Origin: Ilex aquifolium
Lineage: Eukaryota > Streptophyta > Magnoliopsida > Aquifoliales > Aquifoliaceae
DNA: 64,000 nt
Reading direction: 5' to 3'
Assembly: GCA_951799425.1 (NCBI GenBank)
Contig: OX637399.1
Coordinates: forward strand, 15,058,501-15,122,500
The notes under the pieces are model-generated. The model saw only the letters and a list, made by a program, of their open reading frames with translations, was not told where the DNA came from and made no database searches. The first letter of the stretch is position 1. Each line of letters starts with the position of its first letter. Positions 63,660 to 64,000 of this stretch are shown here, in pieces. Position numbers and translations under genes: made by a program.

Positions 63660-64000
63660 CTCGATTGTAAATATTTTGTTGTAGTTTGTATTTTATGTAA
63701 TGTTTCCTAATTTTTATGAAAATGTGTTAAATGCTCCAAATTTTAAAAATGTGTGCGAGATTTGTGATGAGTATGAGCACATCACTAGTGAGTGCCCATT
63801 AAATTATACGGTTCAAGACTTTGCATGTGAATGATCAATTTCAATATTGGCCCCCGAAATTTTTCACCCTCGACCATTATGTTGCAACGAGTTATCTGAG
63901 TTATGTTGGGAGAATGAACCTTATAATTTTTCATCTGATCTCACACCACCAAATGAATTTTTCCACTATCCAACATATGTGGACTCAACCGAACAAGAAT
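63660..64000 (+). pseudogene. Zinc-knuckle ORF relative with a single knuckle
   Basis: Homolog of the protein at 18028 but with only one CX2CX4HX4C knuckle (CEICDEYEHITSEC) before the NY.VQDFAC segment. A TGA follows shortly (about 63832), and further frameshifts lie in the Tyr/Pro-rich part. Continues beyond the window. Confidence 0.75.

Larger units (their letters stand above)
62246..64000 (+). mobile_element. Athila-NA relative, 5' part, cut by window end
   Basis: TGATGAGCGCGTAATATTGC opens a 1310-bp LTR (62246-63555, ends TTCAAGCA), then a primer site with two mismatches to tRNA-Asp (63560-63577). The leader and ORF start resemble Athila-NA. The five bases before it are TCAGG; the other end is outside the window. 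The LTR is about 600 bp shorter than in Athila-NA, lacking much of the region before 'aagctttaatttacc'. Confidence 0.88.

Overview
This window is plant nuclear heterochromatin made almost entirely of nested LTR retrotransposons. I found no host gene, rRNA, tRNA gene, CRISPR array or bacterial feature. The plant origin rests on Athila-type and Tat-type Ty3/gypsy proteins, a Tekay/Del-like chromovirus, primer sites matching plant tRNA-Asp and initiator tRNA-Met, and 5-bp target-site duplications (TSDs). The species cannot be named; a seed plant with a large, repeat-rich genome is likely.

Layout. At the left edge (1-4262), a minus-strand Tekay-like LTR (1-659 plus 2987-4074) is split by a plus-strand solo LTR (660-2986, TSD ATATC) and abuts a divergent LTR fragment (4075-4262). 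From 4263 to 62147 runs one Athila element, Athila-1, bounded by TSD GTTAT and by LTRs at 4263-5961 and 60502-62147. It is about 13.1 kb once the insertions are removed. Its gag, protease, RT, RNase H, integrase and env-like ORF are spread over 58 kb by six insertions: solo LTRs at 6744-8245, 10858-12713, 13785-15585 and 54050-55781; a tandem non-autonomous Athila relative with three LTRs (Athila-NA, 15977-29590, TSD TTGGG), itself carrying a solo LTR at 23131-24792; and a Tat-lineage element (Tat-1, 29777-53985, TSD ATAAG). Tat-1 is in turn split by a Tekay-like element (Tekay-1, 38495-53007), which holds an antisense Athila fragment (41742-43765) flanked by a 622-bp direct duplication and a solo LTR (48396-50346). 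After Athila-1, 98 bp of the old flanking LTR remain, and another short-LTR Athila-NA relative begins at 62246 and runs off the window.

How the parts relate. No element is intact: each autonomous one has stops or frameshifts, mostly C-to-T type changes in Gln, Arg and Trp codons, as expected for methylated DNA. Athila-NA encodes only a small protein with three tandem zinc knuckles; it shares the tRNA-Asp primer site and much of the 3' internal region of Athila-1, so it probably relied on Athila proteins supplied in trans. Tat-1 carries two RNase H domains, an 86-bp tandem repeat, and an antisense gene with two apparent introns.

The least-explained signal is a set of short perfect palindromes (CCTACCGGTAGG, CGTACCGGTACG, CCTTCTAGAAGG, ACGTTCGAACGT) clustered in the LTRs of several unrelated families and once inside Athila-1 just before its env-like ORF. 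The flanking sequence is conserved among the Athila LTRs while the palindrome word differs between subfamilies.
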